Assembly (NCBI GenBank): GCA_963855995.1
Contig: OY979717.1
Location: 1,733,179-1,797,178 of the forward strand
Direction: 5' to 3'
Length of the DNA: 64,000 nt
Origin: Muricea muricata
Taxonomy: Eukaryota; Cnidaria; Anthozoa; Malacalcyonacea; Plexauridae
A program made the position numbers and the translations under genes. The notes under the pieces were generated by a model. The model saw only the letters and a program-made list of their open reading frames with translations, ran no database searches and was not told where the DNA came from. This document shows positions 46,045 to 58,467 of this stretch, one piece after another (positions within the stretch are counted from its first letter, which is position 1; each line of letters begins with the position of its first letter).

Positions 46045-46540
46045 TGCCTAACAATATTGTTCTGACAACATTTAACATCTTTGTTTTATCAGTATTGTTG
46101 AGCCTTGTTCCAACAGCATCGAACAGCATTGTTTATCCATCAAGTCCGAACAATATTGTTACAACAATATTGTCGAGGCATGATAAAACAACAATGCCTA
46201 ACAATATTGTTCTGACAACATTTAACATCTTTGTTTTATCAGTATTGTTGAGCCTTGTTCCAACAGCATAGAACAGCATTGTGCATCCATCAAGTCCGAA
46301 CAATATTGTTACAACAATATTGTCGAGGCATGATAAAACAACAACGCCTAACAATATTGTTCTGACAACATTTAACATCGTTGTTTTATCAGTATTGTTA
46401 AGCCCTTGTTCCAACAACGTGGAACAGCATTGTTCATCCATCAAGTCCGAACAATATTGTTACAACAATATTGTTCAACAATGTTGTTTCAACAGTACTG
46501 TTCAACCATGATAACAACATTGTTCCGGTGTTGTTCAACC
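46045..46540. repeat. about 150-bp tandem repeat, three copies (AACAATATTGTT family)
   Basis: Near-identical units start at about 46,047, 46,197 and 46,347, each with AACAATATTGTT palindromes, TCTGACAACATTTAAC, and CATCCATCAAGTCCG or close variants. A shorter run of GTTGTT/AACAAC words follows to about 46,540. ORFs through it are artefacts. Confidence 0.93.
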
Positions 46541-46598
46541 ATCATGCGCCAACAACCTGTTCAATTTTTGGCCGTGTAGCTAATAGCTTATTTACAAT

Positions 46599-46675
46599 AC
46601 ATCAAACGCGGCCATCACGCGGCTATCACGCGGGTCACTGCGTAGCCACTGAGAATATGGCCATATGGCTACACA
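46599..46675 (+). repeat. direct repeat unit bounding the minisatellites, right copy
   Basis: Matches 43,399 onward (CATCAAACGCGGCCATCACG, CGGGTCACTGCGTAGCC, GAGAATATGGC). It ends at ATGGCTACACA, where a 5.3-kb element is inserted; the remaining GTGATGGGTAG is found at 51,941 on the other side. Confidence 0.85.
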
Positions 46676-46734
46676 GTCACAGAGTACTATACAGAGGGCT
46701 CACTCGACGAAAAAAGCGTAACGCGGATTGGTAG

Positions 46735-46816
46735 TTGTCAGGGGGGTGAATGCCTCGATGCACTTGCTGGGAATTTTATCCCAGCAAGTGCATAGAGGCA
46801 TTCACCCCCCTGACAA
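46735..46816. repeat. strong subterminal hairpin
   Basis: TTGTCAGGGGGGTGAATGCC at the left arm is answered by GGCATTCACCCCCCTGACAA, with TGCACTTGCTGGGA and its complement forming the inner stem. One mismatch per arm. The words also recur at the other end of the element (49,389-49,430: CAGGGGGGTGA, GCACTTGCT), so it belongs to its terminal structure. Confidence 0.85.
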
Positions 46817-46819
46817 TCT

Positions 46820-49460
46820 CAAAATGGCTCTGATATGCAAGGAGTCCAAATTGACAAAATAAAAACCAACTAAAAATACCTCTGTTGTCTGCATAAAATA
46901 ATGCTCGCACATAATCAAATTTGGCTACTCCAAATGCCAGTGTCCTACCAGAAAACGAGTCAACGGATACAGTTTTCGAAAGTTATTTAATATTTTCTTT
47001 TGGTGCCATCGTTCAAGGAGTTGAGATGCAGACAAAGCCGTGGCTTCAAGTTCAAGCGTTTTCTGTGAACATGCCATTTTTTATGCCACAAAATTATACT
47101 TTGAGCATGTCATTTCGCGTTGGATGCCAAAACCAAAAGACAGCAATCCGATAGAGAAAAAGAAATCTTATAAATATTGGGAAAACGGTCAAGGGAAGGA
47201 TTAACTATTTCAAATCATTCAAGACCTTTTTTAGATTATAAAGAACTTTCAGTTGGGCAAGTGAAAATGACTTCATATTTACGTGGTTCTAGTGACAAGA
47301 ACTGGACATGAGAACTAAAGGAAAGATAGCATAACATATAGAGTTGGATAGCAATGTAGATATTCATTTTATTAATATATTAATGTATAGTTTTGGCATG
47401 AAAACATCAGCTTCTTTTGCTGGGATTTATGTATAGTAAATCCTTCCTACTTTTATTGGCAATTGAATTAACCAAGGGGGCAAATGTAGGTTAGACAGCC
47501 AAAAATGCACAAGTTAAAGCAAGTTATAAGACTTTCACAGGGAAATTTTGCAAGAACCATGAATGGAAGTTGATATGGGAAATATACAATTTCCCATGTC
47601 AAACTCACACATGGGAAAGTTGCACAAATCTCATTAAAAAAGTGATATTTACCATTTATTTACAATATATCCAAACCTCAACTCCCTGTGCTGTTGTGCA
47701 CCAGTCATGCTTGTTACATTTTAAACTCTTAAAATATTACAATTAGCCTGTTGAATACATAGCATAACCCAGGCAACCAATCATGCTAATACTCAAATAC
47801 GCCTGAGGAGTGTAACATTCTGCCTGTTACATGAAACAAATTTGTCGTGAATTAAAATGTAGATGTAGTATTTAATGGTTTGTTCTTATAGCCTATTTGT
47901 TAAAAATACTTTATAAGATAGAAAGATCTTAGGGACATGGTAGAGATTTTAACAAGGGGAAGGGTAGAAAACACGAAGAGGGTCATTTCAAGACCCTAGA
48001 AATCGGAGGGTCAAGATAAAATGAGCTGCTTAAAGGGGAGGGTCATTCTAGTTTATGCTTAAGGGGTGGTAGCTGTTGGTACACAGTATACTTAAAACAG
48101 ATATTAATGGTGCTATATATTTGGTTCAACTACCAATTTAGGGTCTTTTCTTTTAAGACCCTAAATTGGTAGTTGAACCAAATATATAGCACCATTAAAA
48201 AAGTAACATAACTTTATCATAACTTTTTTAAAAAAGTTATGATGCTACCCATGTTTCCACCCCTCCCTCCCCTTTTAATTTCTGACCTGTCCCTTATAAA
48301 AGAAATTGCTACAATAAAGGAAATACCACAATAAAGAGAATAATCAGTAGGACCACATGGCAGTGAAACGTATCCTTCATGTTGTAATTATACAGTTCAT
48401 ATTGTAACAGTTGACACATGTTAATTATACACTAGAATGGCTACAGACACCAGACTGAGGTGTCAATGTTACCTTGCAAGGCAAATCCTGAACTGGATAT
48501 CATTGATCTGGATTAGCCCCAATATCATGAATGATTTAGCTGATTTAATTTTTTTTCAACTTCAACAAAAAAGCTTACAAGTCGGTTATCGTGCATAAAA
48601 TATACCTTTATTATATACTTCAACAAGGTGTCATAAATCCCATCATCTGGTACTAATTCTACTTAATCTGGTAGTCATTGGGCATCTGTTCTGGATATTT
48701 CAGGGAATTATCTTCCTTTAAATGCTATTCCATCAATTCAAGTATATCATATTTCACTGGCACATATAATTGTTGTCTTCATGATAGTGAAAAACATTGA
48801 AGTCTACCAGACTTTCATAGGAACTGAGCTTTGTGTTCTAACATCCTCACACATCTTGACATGGTAAGCCTGGAACTGCTCACTAAAACAAAGTGTTTCC
48901 AACGGCATATACTCAATATAGATAAAGTTGCTGATTATTCAAAGCACACATATGGTTCCAAAGTTCCGTTCAGAAGAGAACAATGGGTGTGATTGTGGAG
49001 CCAGGAGCCTCGTCAACATCAGAAAAATTTCCACATCCTTTAAGCTGACAGCGTTCAGCCAAAGATTTTGTGAGGTTTTTAAAGTTTCGTTTCCGTGCTA
49101 GTTCCTTAAAGTACAAGGCAGAACGACAGTTTGGATTTCCCACTCAAATGATATATAGCAGCCTGGTCGCAACTAGCTGCTAGCAAACTTTAAAGAACAA
49201 GGCTTGCATAAAATCGCTATAAAAACATTTCCCATGGCTTGCAATTTGGACATAGATGTAAAATATATTACTTTCGAGTTTTTCAAAAAATAATATGTAC
49301 TGTGTACGCATCTTTGCTTTATCTTTGTTAAGATCTTTCTATACCGCCGTCTTTCCGCTCCTAAACATCGCCGCCATGTTGAATTTTTCAGGGGGGTGAC
49401 GACCTCTCTTCAGCGCACTTGCTATCAAAAGGCCGTTACGCAAAAATCGTACGAAAAGTG
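46820..49460. other. interior of the 5.3-kb element
   Basis: No transposase was recognised. The only moderately long ORF (46,921-47,154) has no known motif and lacks supporting exons. A near-perfect hairpin lies at 48,104-48,198. The rest is AT-rich. Confidence 0.45.
48104..48198. repeat. 95-bp near-perfect palindrome
   Basis: TTAATGGTGCTATATATTTG and onward through CTACCAATTTAGGGTCTT pairs with its exact complement after a loop of about 10 bases. The lack of mismatches means it is young or maintained by gene conversion. It looks like a very short MITE. Confidence 0.9.
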
Positions 49461-49483
49461 ATGAAGTGAGCCCTCTGTATAGT

Positions 49484-51920
49484 CACAGATCAGATATATA
49501 CAGATAGGGAACTCGCACTCAATAACCTCAATTTTTGTGTCCCCGTGCTCACGTCATTCCACGCGCCACGCAAATTGCTCTGGCAAGTGTCGTTCGTCGT
49601 GTTTTCAGTCAAAAGCATAGGAAAAACGCCGTTCGAAAGTACAAAAATGAATATTTTTGCGAAGTTCCTTCACCGATCTTCATTTTGGGATTCAAATTTG
49701 AAAGGTAAATAGTAAGTGGTTATTTTTATGTAAAAAGATGTACATTTATTGGCTAAATACGAAGAATAATACAATATAAACTTTGTACCGCATGGCCATA
49801 TTTTACAATCTCGGTGCTTGTGAAGTTCTGCCGCATCACCCAGGAGAGTCCGCATCGTATAAAAAAGCCATATCGGGATTTTTTGCTTTGTTGTTGCGAC
49901 ACCCAAGTCCCAAGCACCAAGTTGTCCCATTTCTTCGTGTTTTTTTTTTCGTGTACTTTCACATCAATGCTCATGATATTGAAGAAAAAACCATGGACGT
50001 ATTTAAATTAATCTTTGTACTCTGATTTTTTTGCAAGTTTTCCCCGTGTCAATGGATAAAATACGCAAGAATTTTGTTTACACCAAAAGTCCGGGCAGGC
50101 AAAGATATTTGTGAAGACAAATTTTGTACATGCAATGCGAGATTACTACATTTAAAAATGTATTATACAGATGCTACTGTACAGTATAATTAAGGTTTAA
50201 AAATACAAAGTTTGTTTTGATAAATGTTTATTTATTCCACATTTATATAAAAGTGCTTAATATATTAATAAATTATTAAAAAAACTAATATGTGTTCAAT
50301 GTCAATGAACTATCAATTATTACATTCTCAACGTCTAATATAAACTCATTCCAAAACAGGCAATAGACCCTACATGCTGTCATGAAAATTATTAAATAAA
50401 AAAGCAGCTAATGATCCAATGTTTACTTTTACAGTTAATTATCTGGATATAAAATTTTAAGTACTATGAATAAATACATTATTCCTTTCTTTGATAAGAA
50501 ATTTTCTATTTAAAGGGAACCCTGGGAACACTGGGCCACACTGGCAAGGTAAAATTATATAAACATAATACTATTGTAGCAACTGCCAGGCAAGTGTTTA
50601 CACAGAAAAATTTTGAACTTATCTCACTCAGTGGCAGGTTTGCCAGATTGCATGCATAAATTAGGTTGGTTGGCTAATGATGGTTTGGCTTAATTATTCA
50701 AGAAATCTGGCGACCCTGCTCAGTAGGGTGCCTAGTAGGTCCCACTCTCAGGGGGTGGAGCATCTCTATTAATGTTAGTAGAGATTATATACTTATGTAA
50801 AATTGGTAGGGACTCCAACAATTAACAATTAGTCGCCGAAGTCGAGGTGATTACAAGCTTATATTCACTGAGCTGAAGGCGAAGTGAATATAGGCTTGTA
50901 ATCACCTCGCCTTCGGCAACTAATTGTTTTAGTATAAATTTCCAGGCGATTACAAATAATAATCAACACAACTCTATAAAAATTCACTTCAAATTTATTA
51001 CTGTATAAAACAGACAAAAGGCAAAAAGCTATAGTCACTGACCAGTGACTGTCACTTCAGAAACAGTAAAGCTTGACAAATCAGAGTGCAGGAAAATCAA
51101 TAGTTACCTGGAAATTTATACTAAAATCAAATAGTTTTCCACAATCAAGTGAAAAAATTAAGCATAGTTGTATGATCCTGTGTCTAATTCACTGTAACTG
51201 AAAGAATAATGCAGTCTAACAGGATTGATTGGCAATCTAGAAAAATAAAATATAAAACAGTTTAGGTTAATACTCATATTTACAGTAACTCTGCATGCTG
51301 CATCACAATCACCATTGACCAATGCACTGTTCTAAGCCTAGAGGAATCATATAAGTTAAATAAAGTATCAAAGTCTACATGTCTTGCTCCATGGCACCGT
51401 TTGTGCATGTTGATGTTCATTTTGTTTTTGCACGTCCTTGACCTATAAAAGTGTTTAAAATTTAAATACCCTTTGATACAACATTGCACTTCACAAAAAT
51501 ATATTCATAATTTCATATATACGAGCCGGTGCAAAAAAACTTACATTTTAAGTTGCCAAATTCCAACTTGTCTTGAGTTCAGAGTACTCAGTACTGAATC
51601 GAATCTTCAGATTGCCTGAGAATTCTCACTCCCGCAGGATGTCTTTTCTCATTTTCACCGCTAAAAAGGGTATTCGTTGAATTGCTTCTGGCTAAGAACA
51701 TGCAGTGTGCCATTTATCAGTAAAATTCGTCCAGAAAATAAAGATCGATCGGTTATTGCGCCTAAAATCGCCGTTTAATTGCCAAAATTTTGCATTTCCC
51801 TATCTTTTTCCTAATAAAAAATGTGCATTACGTATACACTTGCCAGAGCATCGCGCATGCGCATTAAAAGTGGGGACATGATTTCCCTCGAGTTCCCTAT
51901 CTGTATATATCTGATCTGTG
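49484..51920. mobile_element. 2.4-kb DNA transposon nested in the right end of another
   Basis: The ends are perfect 32-bp inverted repeats beginning CACAGATCAGATATATACAG. The 7-bp GTATAGT is duplicated at 49,477-49,483 and 51,921-51,927. No transposase is recognisable inside; short ORFs at 49,670-50,025 and 51,280-51,489 lack known motifs. It carries its own nested foldback at 50,825-51,126. Superfamily not assigned. Confidence 0.9.
50825..51126. mobile_element. nested foldback repeats inside the 2.4-kb element
   Basis: Two overlapping structures. A palindrome spans about 50,825-50,930 (ACAATTAGTCGCCGAAGTCG, then AGGTGATTACAAGCTTATATTCACT, against the complement). A pair of inverted ends lies at 50,927 and 51,126 (TTTTAGTATAAATTTCCAGG and its complement). 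Most simply, one MITE sits beside or in another. Confidence 0.7.
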
Positions 51921-52044
51921 GTATAGTACTCTGTGACACAGTGATGGGTAGCTAGTGGAACGGGTATTTTACAATTTAGCCCAAGCTCACTTACGTTTAT
52001 TTGACGGAGCAAACGTTTGCCTTAAAACGTTATAATTCAATAAA

Positions 52045-53344
52045 ATGAGTTCTTCGTCAAGCTCCGAAGTAATTTCCGAGTCTGAGAATTCAGGATGTTC
52101 TGATTTTGAGCAAGAAATGGAGGAGGAACTCATGGAAAACACGGACCAAAGTAAAGTCGGCAAATATTCAAGCGAGTATTTGTCTAGTAGCGAAGAAGAA
52201 TATGCCTACCGAAATGATCCGATTGCAGACGAAGAATGGACTGCTAGGTACGAAGCTGAAATGGCAGAGGAGCGAAATTTAGATGAAATGCTTACGCGTC
52301 GTTTAAATGGATCAATACCAGTCAGTGAATGGTAATGCTTTTTAATATACTGTAATACAAACATGACAGCATAAATCAGCATAATGCAGAAGCCGATACA
52401 CACCTGCCATGTGGCATTGTTTAGCATGTGTAGTTGATACCTAATCTTTTTACACCCTAACTTGTAGGTGTACATGTGGAAATTGTAACACAAGCCTTCT
52501 TCAAAATCCTAACGAGTGTTACTGTTGCCAAGAACAAGAAGTCTGTGTGGAGGAGTTAAATAGTGTTCTAGTTAAGAAAGATATTGGAGAAGAAACAAAA
52601 CTCCAATGCATTACAGATCATCCAGGATTTGCCTCTATTTGTCTTGAAAAGTGGAGTCTAAGAATGGCATCTTCACACTACAAGACCACAACAAAGGGAA
52701 AATATACTCAAATGGAATCAGAAGAAAGGTATACTATAACTGCTGTATTGCAAATAGAAAGTAGGGCCCTCAGCAGTGCAACATTCTGCACCTGCTTTCT
52801 TATTGACCGGAAAACCAATTGACTCCCTGTGTGATTGGGATAATGGTATTAATGAGATTTGTAATGTGACATGCATGGACATGGAAATTTCAACTCATTG
52901 GCCCTATCTCCCATTCCCTGTATTGAAGCTGGTTGTACCAAAAGCATTCAGCTTTAATTTTGGGAAAGTTGAAAATATAAAACAAGTTTGATAAAACCTG
53001 CCCCTGTGCTATAACCAAATTCTAGTTAGGTGTGTGTATGGCCACAAGATACCACCATGGTTGGCAACATTTTCCAGATTTAAGATAATCTGGTTTATGT
53101 AGATATCTTTTCTAATTTATATTTCCTCATTTTAATTTGTTGCATTGCTATTTTAGTGACCATAATTATTATTCATTTTAGGTTCTTACGAAGTGTTTCA
53201 TACAGAGAGTTCTGTAGGCTTGTTTATGGAATAATGGGAAAAGTCAGAAAACCTTTGCCATCATGCGCATATATCCTCATCAGGAAGAAGTTCCCTGCAG
53301 AGAAAGATGAAAGCTACACAGGATTTGAACTAGATGAAGACTAA
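52045..53344 (+). CDS. P2X7 ballast-domain-like cysteine-rich protein, second gene of the 19.4-kb element
   Basis: Three exons with consensus borders: 52,045-52,332 (Ser/Glu-rich acidic N terminus, MSSSSSSEVISESE...), about 52,468-52,728, and about 53,182-53,344 (stop TAA). Exon 2 has WCTCGNC, NPNECYCCQEQEVCVEEL, CITDHPGFASICLEKWSL. Exon 3 has FLRSVSYREFCRLVYGIMGK, PLPSCAYILIRKKFP and YTGFELDED. This Cys pattern, the R-x-x-SYREFCR-like segment and the LPSCxxxxIRxxFPxxxxxYxGF end match the zinc-binding intracellular C-terminal ('ballast') domain of P2X7 receptors, which also occurs alone in many animals. No channel part is present. It faces the transposase gene tail to tail, 480 bp apart. It probably binds zinc and perhaps DNA or protein; the role in transposition is unknown. 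The frame looks intact. Confidence 0.85.
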
Positions 53345-53825
53345 ATAATTCTGTTGAAGACTATTAACATGTTAAATTTACAATCCTTAACTTTTGAGTA
53401 ATGTCACAAGCTAGGCTCTTCAAAATATACAACAGCAATAACTCTAAATAAAGACAAATTTTTTATTCATTGTTATCAATAAACTCTTCATGCATAAATT
53501 TGAGATATGGATGATAGCTGTTCAACTTGTATGAAATAATGTTAATACCAAGACGATTTGGCTACGACTAATGCGTCATCAACATATCTAACATAAAATT
53601 TGATAATATGGTTGTCAGTAAGGTCTTTTACTCTTTCATGCTCTTTCATCCTCTTTATTGACAACAATGATGAATTAAAAATGTTGTCTTTATTACCGCA
53701 ATTACACATCCACCATCATATTACAAGTAATAATGGCTTCAGTTCAAGTGTGAAAAGTTAGGTACAGATGTTACCAAGCTGTGGAGTGATATACAGTTAT
53801 ATAACTGTATTTATAATTATTATTT

Positions 53826-56800
53826 CTGGTTTTTGGGACATGATGCAACATTTTTGTGACCCTTCATAGAATTGTTACAGACTCTACATTTTGGTGCAGC
53901 TCTTGGAGTCTTGCTACTTTTGCCAATGTTTGCTACATGTGACACTAAAAAGAAAAAAAATTAGATCATTCTAATGGCATTACCTTTAGCATAACTTAGA
54001 TTGTATTTCAAATAGTTTACAATGTTTTCATTAGCCCATGGATTTAATAATAAGCTCTGCCCTTATAAAGTTCAAAATTTTTGCATTTGTAAAGTTTGGA
54101 GCACACTGGGTAACATTGATGCTCATACAGTTTTGCTTACCTGGTGCAGTTGGTGGAACATTTTGAGTGACCATTTTTTTTCCTTTCTTCCCTTTTTGCA
54201 ATCGCCTCCTTTTTTGATTGCATAACCAGCATTTCATGCATGGGTGGTGGAGTCTTTTTCTTCAGTTCATCTCTTGCTGTTTTGGTATCCTCCTTGCTCG
54301 CTTCCATGATTACGTTAAATACTTCCTCTACATAACCTTTTGTAATTTCAATATAAAATAATGAATGCATTTTAGCCAACTTCTTTATGTCACACAAAAC
54401 TTGTCACATACCAAAATTTGGCTTTATTCTAACAGACTTAACAGTTGCCTCTCCATTCTTGAACTTTGGGTACGACACCTTAACCATTTCCCTGTTGTCA
54501 CTTTTTCTAGTTTTTACTTCACGTTGAAGGTTGGAATTGAAGTGGATTGCAGCAATAGCATGCCTAAATTAAAAGAAATCGAAAATGTGTTACTTATAAC
54601 ATATTTTGTTTTCTCACATATCCTATTGTCATATTAGTCCATAATTACGCTTTTCAATTTCAGTAGAATCATACTATTGGAAATGCTGTAATTTGATTGG
54701 CTAGCTACTTGCTATCTGTTTCTTGATAGATGGTGAGTAGCAAAACAATCATCATTCTTGATATTACTTTTCCAACAAAATGTCACAAAAAATCAATTTT
54801 TTGTTGAATGTTTACGTTTGATCTCTAATTTTGCTCAGACAATTAGATTACTCTCTCTCAATTTCCATGAGATAGTTGATTCGGGCTTCGAGGCAGGTAT
54901 GTAACTTTTAAAAAATGACATATCAGCCCCTAGTAGCCCAAGTGGTTTCAGTAACATACAGGAATCAGTGCATATATTATCTGTATTATGCAATGGTATT
55001 ATGTAATACAGATAATACATTCACTGATCTCTAGTTATTACTGAAACAACAATAAGAATTGGGCTACATTATACATATCTACCTGCAATACATCCCAGCA
55101 AATGAAAAAGCCAGCATCTTTGGGCAGAAGTGGTTCAACACTGAGTGGAAGGCTTCTAAGCAACTTGTTTGGGCTAGGGGTGATATCTTCTTTATGCCAG
55201 AAACCAAACTTTTCTTGTTGGGCTCAGCACATAACCGGTCATGAACAACAGTACCTTGTCAAAACAGATATTTTACAGGTACATAATTAACCCATTATGC
55301 AATGCACCTTGATGTTTCTCAGTTCTTTACTATTTTAGAATCACCGGATTTTAACCATCTTCTGGGTTCAATTTCTCTATGAGCACATTTATCAAACAAA
55401 GGGTCATCCAAATTTTTGTGTTTGTTGACAACATGGCTCAAAAAGCTTCTGAATTTAGCCCAGATGATATCACCATCACCACTATATGTGGATGTCGCAC
55501 TCCAATAAAGATGAGTTTCACATGGTTTTACCCAGTCTACAAGATCTTCACATCCTTTCTCTTTTGCAATCTTTGAAAGGACCTTGTGGATTTCTATAAG
55601 TGTTAATCAAAGGTAAACTTCCGCTTTATAAACAGAATATAAAGTACACTTTCATTTTTAGTCACTTACTTTTCTTTAAATGCCAGAGATCATAGTAGTG
55701 AATGACTTTTTTTAGATTCTTCTTCATGTAACTGGCAATGGTCTTGTGTCTGTCAGATATAAACGTTCCCATATTTATATCATTCCCAAACAAATAGTCC
55801 ATACACAATTTGAAAGCCATGAATTCCATAGCTGGACTGCTTCCTGCTTGGTTTCTCTAAATATATTAAAATATAATCAAGAAATGTGAGGGAAAGATTG
55901 TGACTAATAAGGGCTGAGTCTGCTACATATTAGATACTCATGGTACAATACTGGGATTATAATATGCTTGCAAACCTGGACTAGCTCAAAATGGATAATT
56001 CCAGGAAGGGAGCAAGAGAAGACTGTATAAGCACAGTATTTGGCACTGTGGCCCATACTATCATGCCGTCCATCCCCGGCAAGTACCACAGGATCTTCTT
56101 CGGCTTTCACCTTTGCAACTAGTTGGTTCTTATATCTCTCCCAGTATATGTAAATGGATGGGAACAATTTGTTCTACAAAAAGAAATTTGAATAAATCGT
56201 ATTTTAACATAAAAATAGGCAGCAGTATTCAATGCCATATAATCCTAGGGGCCCACTAATTGATGGTATGTTTTTGGTTCAATTGATGGTTGTTTGTGGA
56301 TCACAAGCTGACCGCTCATTGAACTGGACCGTGCGCATGAATAAAGTTGTAGACAGAGTAACACAAGAATAAATACACATTTTTTGAACCAAAAATATAC
56401 CATCAATTAGTGGGCTACCTAGGATATAATGAATAGATCACATGCAACTAAGTCAATATATCTGCCTCATGAAAAAATATATCCCATTAAACTTACTCAC
56501 CCTCTGGTACTCAAAGTAAGTACGAAGAGATATGCAGCCAATACCAATGTGCTCGAACATTCTTATGACCCGTGAAGGCAAACCACCAGTCATCAGTATA
56601 GAAAAGCCAATTAAGAGGTTCCCAGCTGGGGTACTCCCTCCTGGCAAAAATGGTTGACTTTGCCATTTCATTTCTTGCTTGCAGGCATGACAAATAGTTT
56701 TAATAACAACCATGCTGCCAATCTCATATTTCTGTACTTCTGGATTGTCTGCTTTACAAGCATGACAAAATTTAAACAGATGCATTAACTGTGAAAGGAA

Positions 56801-58268
56801 GACAACATGCTTCGGTTCTGTTCTCAGAGTTTTCCCAGCAAGAACTAACCTATGTGAATTCAAGGCAAATTTTTAAAAATTATTAGCAATTACAAGGACT
56901 GCAGATATGACATACCAGAACCATTGATCATACCAATGATTTAACATTCTTACGTCCATGATTGGTCATACCGAGGAAAATTTAGGGGTGCACCGCAACT
57001 CAATTCCGGCTGAATCTTGAATTTTTTGAGGGTTCTGATTAACAACATGCATATGGTACTGGCACACAAACAAAATAAGAGGATTTGAAATATAGACTAA
57101 TGCATACATCTAGTAAATATACATGTGCACTGACCACATTGCCACTAAAAGGGATAAAACATTATTTGTATTTACCGACTGTCATTATCATCAGAGCTGT
57201 GATCTTCTTCTGTTGATTCTGTTGACCCTGTTGTATACTGTGAGCTAGAAGTTGATGCTTGGCTTCGCTCAACATCCAATTCTTCTTCAACATCCAATTC
57301 TTCAACATCAAATTCCCCTCCCATCTCAAAGTCACTTTCCTCGCAATCTTCAATCATTTTGTCTGAAGCACCAAATGACTTCACCCGCACTCTTTTCTGT
57401 GGTATATCGCCAACTTGTTTTAATGCGTTTTCCAGCTTTAGAGCTATAAGGCGCACAATATAAATTTTCAGATAACTGGCGCTTATATACCGATTTAATA
57501 CATCATAATTGCAAACAAAATACTTTAACAGTATTTGTAATAATTTGAATTGGGAATTCCTACCTTTTCTTTTGTACTTTCTTAACTTGTTGTCTCGCAC
57601 TTGCAGTAACCGTTGTAATTTCTTTATTGTGTTGTTCAGTTCCTGATTCTTTGCAGACAGCGACGAACATTCGACACATTTTGTTGGCGAATCCGGTTGG
57701 GGCAATATAACACCAGAGCATTCACCCTTCTCTTCAGGTTGTATAATAGCGTCAGTGCGTGTAGTAGCTTGATTTGCAACAGTTTCCAGCGATCCTGTAG
57801 CTAACACGTCTCCGATTTTCGCGCTTCTAATCAACTAAAAATACAATAAGTTTACTCTGACGCACCCAAAATAGGCAAAAGAACTACCTCACAAATATAT
57901 ATTTCATAGTTTACCTGTCGTTTGGCTCTGCCGGTCAGGGGATTTCCTGTAACTTCAATGTAAACACTGGGAAATACTGAAACTCCAAGTTCATCAGAGT
58001 TTAACCATCTTTTTCCTTGCATTCTTACCCCCTCGACTTCGCTGAATCTTTGCGAAAAGTCGGTATCTTTAAAATGCTTCGAACATATTACCGAGTGTCG
58101 TGTTGGTTCCCATTTTGCACGTTTTTGTTTCACAAAACTAACCCACTTTTTCCTCCTTTTCTTCGCTTCTGGCCGTTCGTCACCATAAAAAGGTATTGTG
58201 TGAAGCGAAATACCTTCGTCTAAATTTCTCGTGTTGCTGCAGCCTGTCACAACACATCTTTCAGGCAT
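53826..58268 (-). CDS. THAP-domain DDE transposase with zinc knuckle (Kolobok-like), about 11 exons
   Basis: Exon 1 (58,268-57,915) is a complete THAP domain: C5, C10, C62, H65, W42 and the FP motif (VSVFPSVYIEV). Exon 2 (from 57,834) has a leucine-rich coiled coil (NTIKKLQRLLQVRDNKLRKY). Exon 3 (57,448-57,177) is acidic. Exon 4 (56,847-56,503) has FCHACKADN...CHACKQEM. Exons 5-8 hold the catalytic part: AGDGRHDSMGHSAKYCAYTV (first D), FISDRHKTIASYMKKN (second D), SPLAQTSCLEAFHSVLNHFC (E). Exon 9 has RHAIAAIHFNSNLQ. The last exon (53,948-53,826) ends with a knuckle, CRVCNNSMKGHKNVASC. The start lies 200 bp inside the right inverted repeat. A TGA at about 54,410 interrupts the 54,567-54,137 region unless an intron removes it, and the exon 7/8 junction phase is unresolved. 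So the gene is nearly complete but its activity is uncertain. Confidence 0.85.
56238..56430. mobile_element. about 190-bp foldback in an intron of the THAP transposase
   Basis: CCCACTAATTGATGGTATGT and onward to TTTTTGGTTCAA pairs with TTGAACCAAAAATATACCATCAATTAGTGGG, about 45 bp per arm, continuing into AATCCTAGG outside. It lies between exons 4 and 5, so splicing would remove it. Confidence 0.75.
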
Positions 58269-58467
58269 CTTTGTCGAACAAAATGTGAGAGTAATTCGAA
58301 ACTGCTGTGTGTGCCCTATAATTTACATAATGAAAGATAATGCGCTTTCTTGTTGTGTTTACTTCCGTTCCGGTTTTTACGTCACAGTACCTCTCGCCCC
58401 AGTCTCAGACAATGGGCAAACATGGCGTCGCAAAATGCCTAATTTTCATTACTTCAACCCTGCATAC

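Larger units (their letters stand above)
46676..51937. mobile_element. 5.3-kb composite DNA transposon, ACA target duplication
   Basis: The left end GTCACAGAGTACTATACAGA (then GGGCTCACT) pairs with the right end. The right inverted repeat is itself split: its inner part (AGTGAGCCCTCTG) is at 49,464-49,477 and its outer part (TATAGTACTCTGTGAC) at 51,922-51,937, separated by another element. ACA lies at 46,673-46,675 and 51,938-51,940. Removing it leaves GGCTACACAGTGATGGGTA, which matches the intact copy GGCTACGCGGTGATGGGTA at 43,453. Without the nested element it is about 2.8 kb and appears non-autonomous. A 3-bp duplication fits several superfamilies; I cannot assign one. Confidence 0.9.

Noticed and set aside
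45620..46511. ORFs on both strands across the minisatellites
   Set aside because: The repeats are self-complementary, so both strands stay open by periodicity alone.
49670..50025. Short ORFs in the 2.4-kb element as its transposase
   Set aside because: Overlapping on both strands, under 90 residues, without DDE or zinc-finger motifs.
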